A stretch of 64,000 nucleotides of DNA from NCBI RefSeq assembly GCF_009664365.1, contig NZ_CP044310.1:3359001-3423000 (forward strand), read 5' to 3'. Positions 63,257-64,000 of this stretch are shown piece by piece. The position numbers were made by a program, and so were the translations under genes. This DNA comes from Paenibacillus xylanilyticus (GTDB lineage Bacteria; Bacillota; Bacilli; Paenibacillales; Paenibacillaceae). Within the stretch, counting starts at the first letter, position 1, and the number at the start of each line of letters is the position of its first letter. The notes beneath the pieces are model-generated. The model was not told the origin of the DNA, did no database searches, and saw only the letters and a program-made list of their open reading frames with translations.

Positions 63257-64000
63257 TTTTATCTTCCTTTCCCTGCAGCGCGTAGCTATACCGATTACCT
63301 ACAAAACGGTTTCTTGCTGCTCCAATCCCAACTAAAAAGAGTAAGACTGAAGCACCAAGTAGAATGAAAAGTGGTAGTTTCCAGCTATTTGTCGCATCAT
63401 GCAGATATCCTATAAGGGCCGGACCGACTGCGGCAAGAAGATATCCGATCGATTGCGCCATGCCTGACAGTTCGGCAGCTTGATGGGCATTTTCAGTACG
63501 TAATCCAAAAAACATCATGGACAAACTAAAGGCGAAGCCTCCCCCAATGCCGAGGATTATAATCCATAACAATATGATATCGGAACTACCGTAAAGAAGT
63601 CCGAGCGTTCCCGTCAAAAGCAAAGTGGTTGTGATGCCCACTAACAAACGTTGGCTAGACATTCGCCCAGCAATAACGGGAACAAGAAAGGTAAATGGAA
63701 GCATGGCTAACTGCATGATCGAGAGGTACCATCCGGATTGGTTGGAGTCAATTCCTTGTTGCTTTAAAATTTCGGGCAACCATGCGATCAACACATAGAA
63801 CACCATAGATTGAATACCCATAAACAAGGTTACTTGCCAGGCAAGAGGGGATCGCCATACATTGACATCGTTACTGTCCTTCTGTTGGCTCGTCGTGGCT
63901 GTTTGCCTCGTTTGATTTCTTAATTGGGGTAACCAACAAAGGATCGATACGAAGCTTAGAATCCCCCATATTCCCAATGCTCCCTGCCATTTTAGACCTG
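63249..64000 (-). CDS. MFS transporter (CynX/NimT-like), start outside the window
   Basis: The frame stays open to the right edge (GLKWQGALGIWGIL...), so ~250 C-terminal residues are visible, about the second half of a ~400-residue carrier. Helices include WQVTLFMGIQSMVFYVLIAW, LPEILKQQGIDSNQSGWYLS and GIGGGFAFSLSMMFFGLRTE. The pattern matches CynX-type transporters for small anions or nitroimidazoles. A TTG near 63977 is not the real start. It overlaps the Usp gene. Confidence 0.85.
   Translation of the reverse strand, partial: GLKWQGALGIWGILSFVSILCWLPQLRNQTRQTATTSQQKDSNDVNVWRSPLAWQVTLFMGIQSMVFYVLIAWLPEILKQQGIDSNQSGWYLSIMQLAMLPFTFLVPVIAGRMSSQRLLVGITTTLLLTGTLGLLYGSSDIILLWIIILGIGGGFAFSLSMMFFGLRTENAHQAAELSGMAQSIGYLLAAVGPALIGYLHDATNSWKLPLFILLGASVLLFLVGIGAARNRFVGNRYSYALQGKEDKNV

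Overview
The window looks like chromosomal DNA of a Paenibacillus-type Bacillota bacterium. This is inferred from strong AGGAGG ribosome binding sites, GTG/TTG starts, moderate GC, several LplABC-like sugar ABC systems, YesM/YesN-type two-component pairs with AraC-type response regulators, large modular secreted glycoside hydrolases, a YheC/YheD-like ATP-grasp gene and DUF4386/DUF2306 membrane proteins. No rRNA, tRNA, CRISPR array or intact insertion sequence was seen.

Layout. 0-0.9 kb: the end of a TetR gene and a decayed gene. 0.9-9.7 kb: a six-gene minus-strand operon (lipoprotein, two permeases, AraC regulator, GH31 alpha-xylosidase-like enzyme, GH43 enzyme) for plant-type oligosaccharides. 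10.1-11.1 kb: a small gene graveyard (cupin, LysR and unidentified relics). 11.3-18.7 kb: a seven-gene operon in which an IclR regulator and a CUT1-type ABC importer are joined to a cytosine/SAH-deaminase-like amidohydrolase, a nucleoside hydrolase and a 2-deoxyribosyltransferase-like protein, which suggests nucleoside-like substrates. 19.2-22.4 kb: an ATP-grasp gene, a DUF6492 glycosyltransferase-like gene and a mannose-1-phosphate guanylyltransferase. 22.7-24.6 kb: a TauD/TfdA dioxygenase with a TetR gene upstream and an elaborate promoter/operator/hairpin leader. 24.8-27.7 kb: small accessory genes.

27.8-48.9 kb is a glucan-degradation region. A secreted GH16 beta-glucanase lies next to a solute-binding protein, sensor kinase and response regulator that have no permeases. 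A GNAT/hydrolase/DUF2239 interlude follows. Then comes a complete locus with a giant GH87-type alpha-1,3-glucanase, a solute-binding protein, two permeases and a divergent kinase/regulator pair. Beta-1,3- and alpha-1,3-glucan are both fungal wall polymers, so the region may serve attack on fungal walls (inference).

49-64 kb is a patchwork of small regulator-plus-target units: ArsR/MFS, SDR with a 54-residue protein, alpha/beta hydrolase with a tandem-HTH MerR protein, DUF2306, LysR/MFS, TetR/FAD monooxygenase, a two-gene ABC exporter, and a CynX-like MFS transporter (running off the window) overlapping a universal stress protein.

The points most worth following are the 21-bp-spaced repeats in the GH87 promoter region, the paired ACCCGGGT operators before a DUF2239 gene whose protein looks like a ribbon-helix-helix DNA binder, the tauD leader, the nucleoside operon, and several small genes or relics. 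All family calls are by eye from translated sequence.
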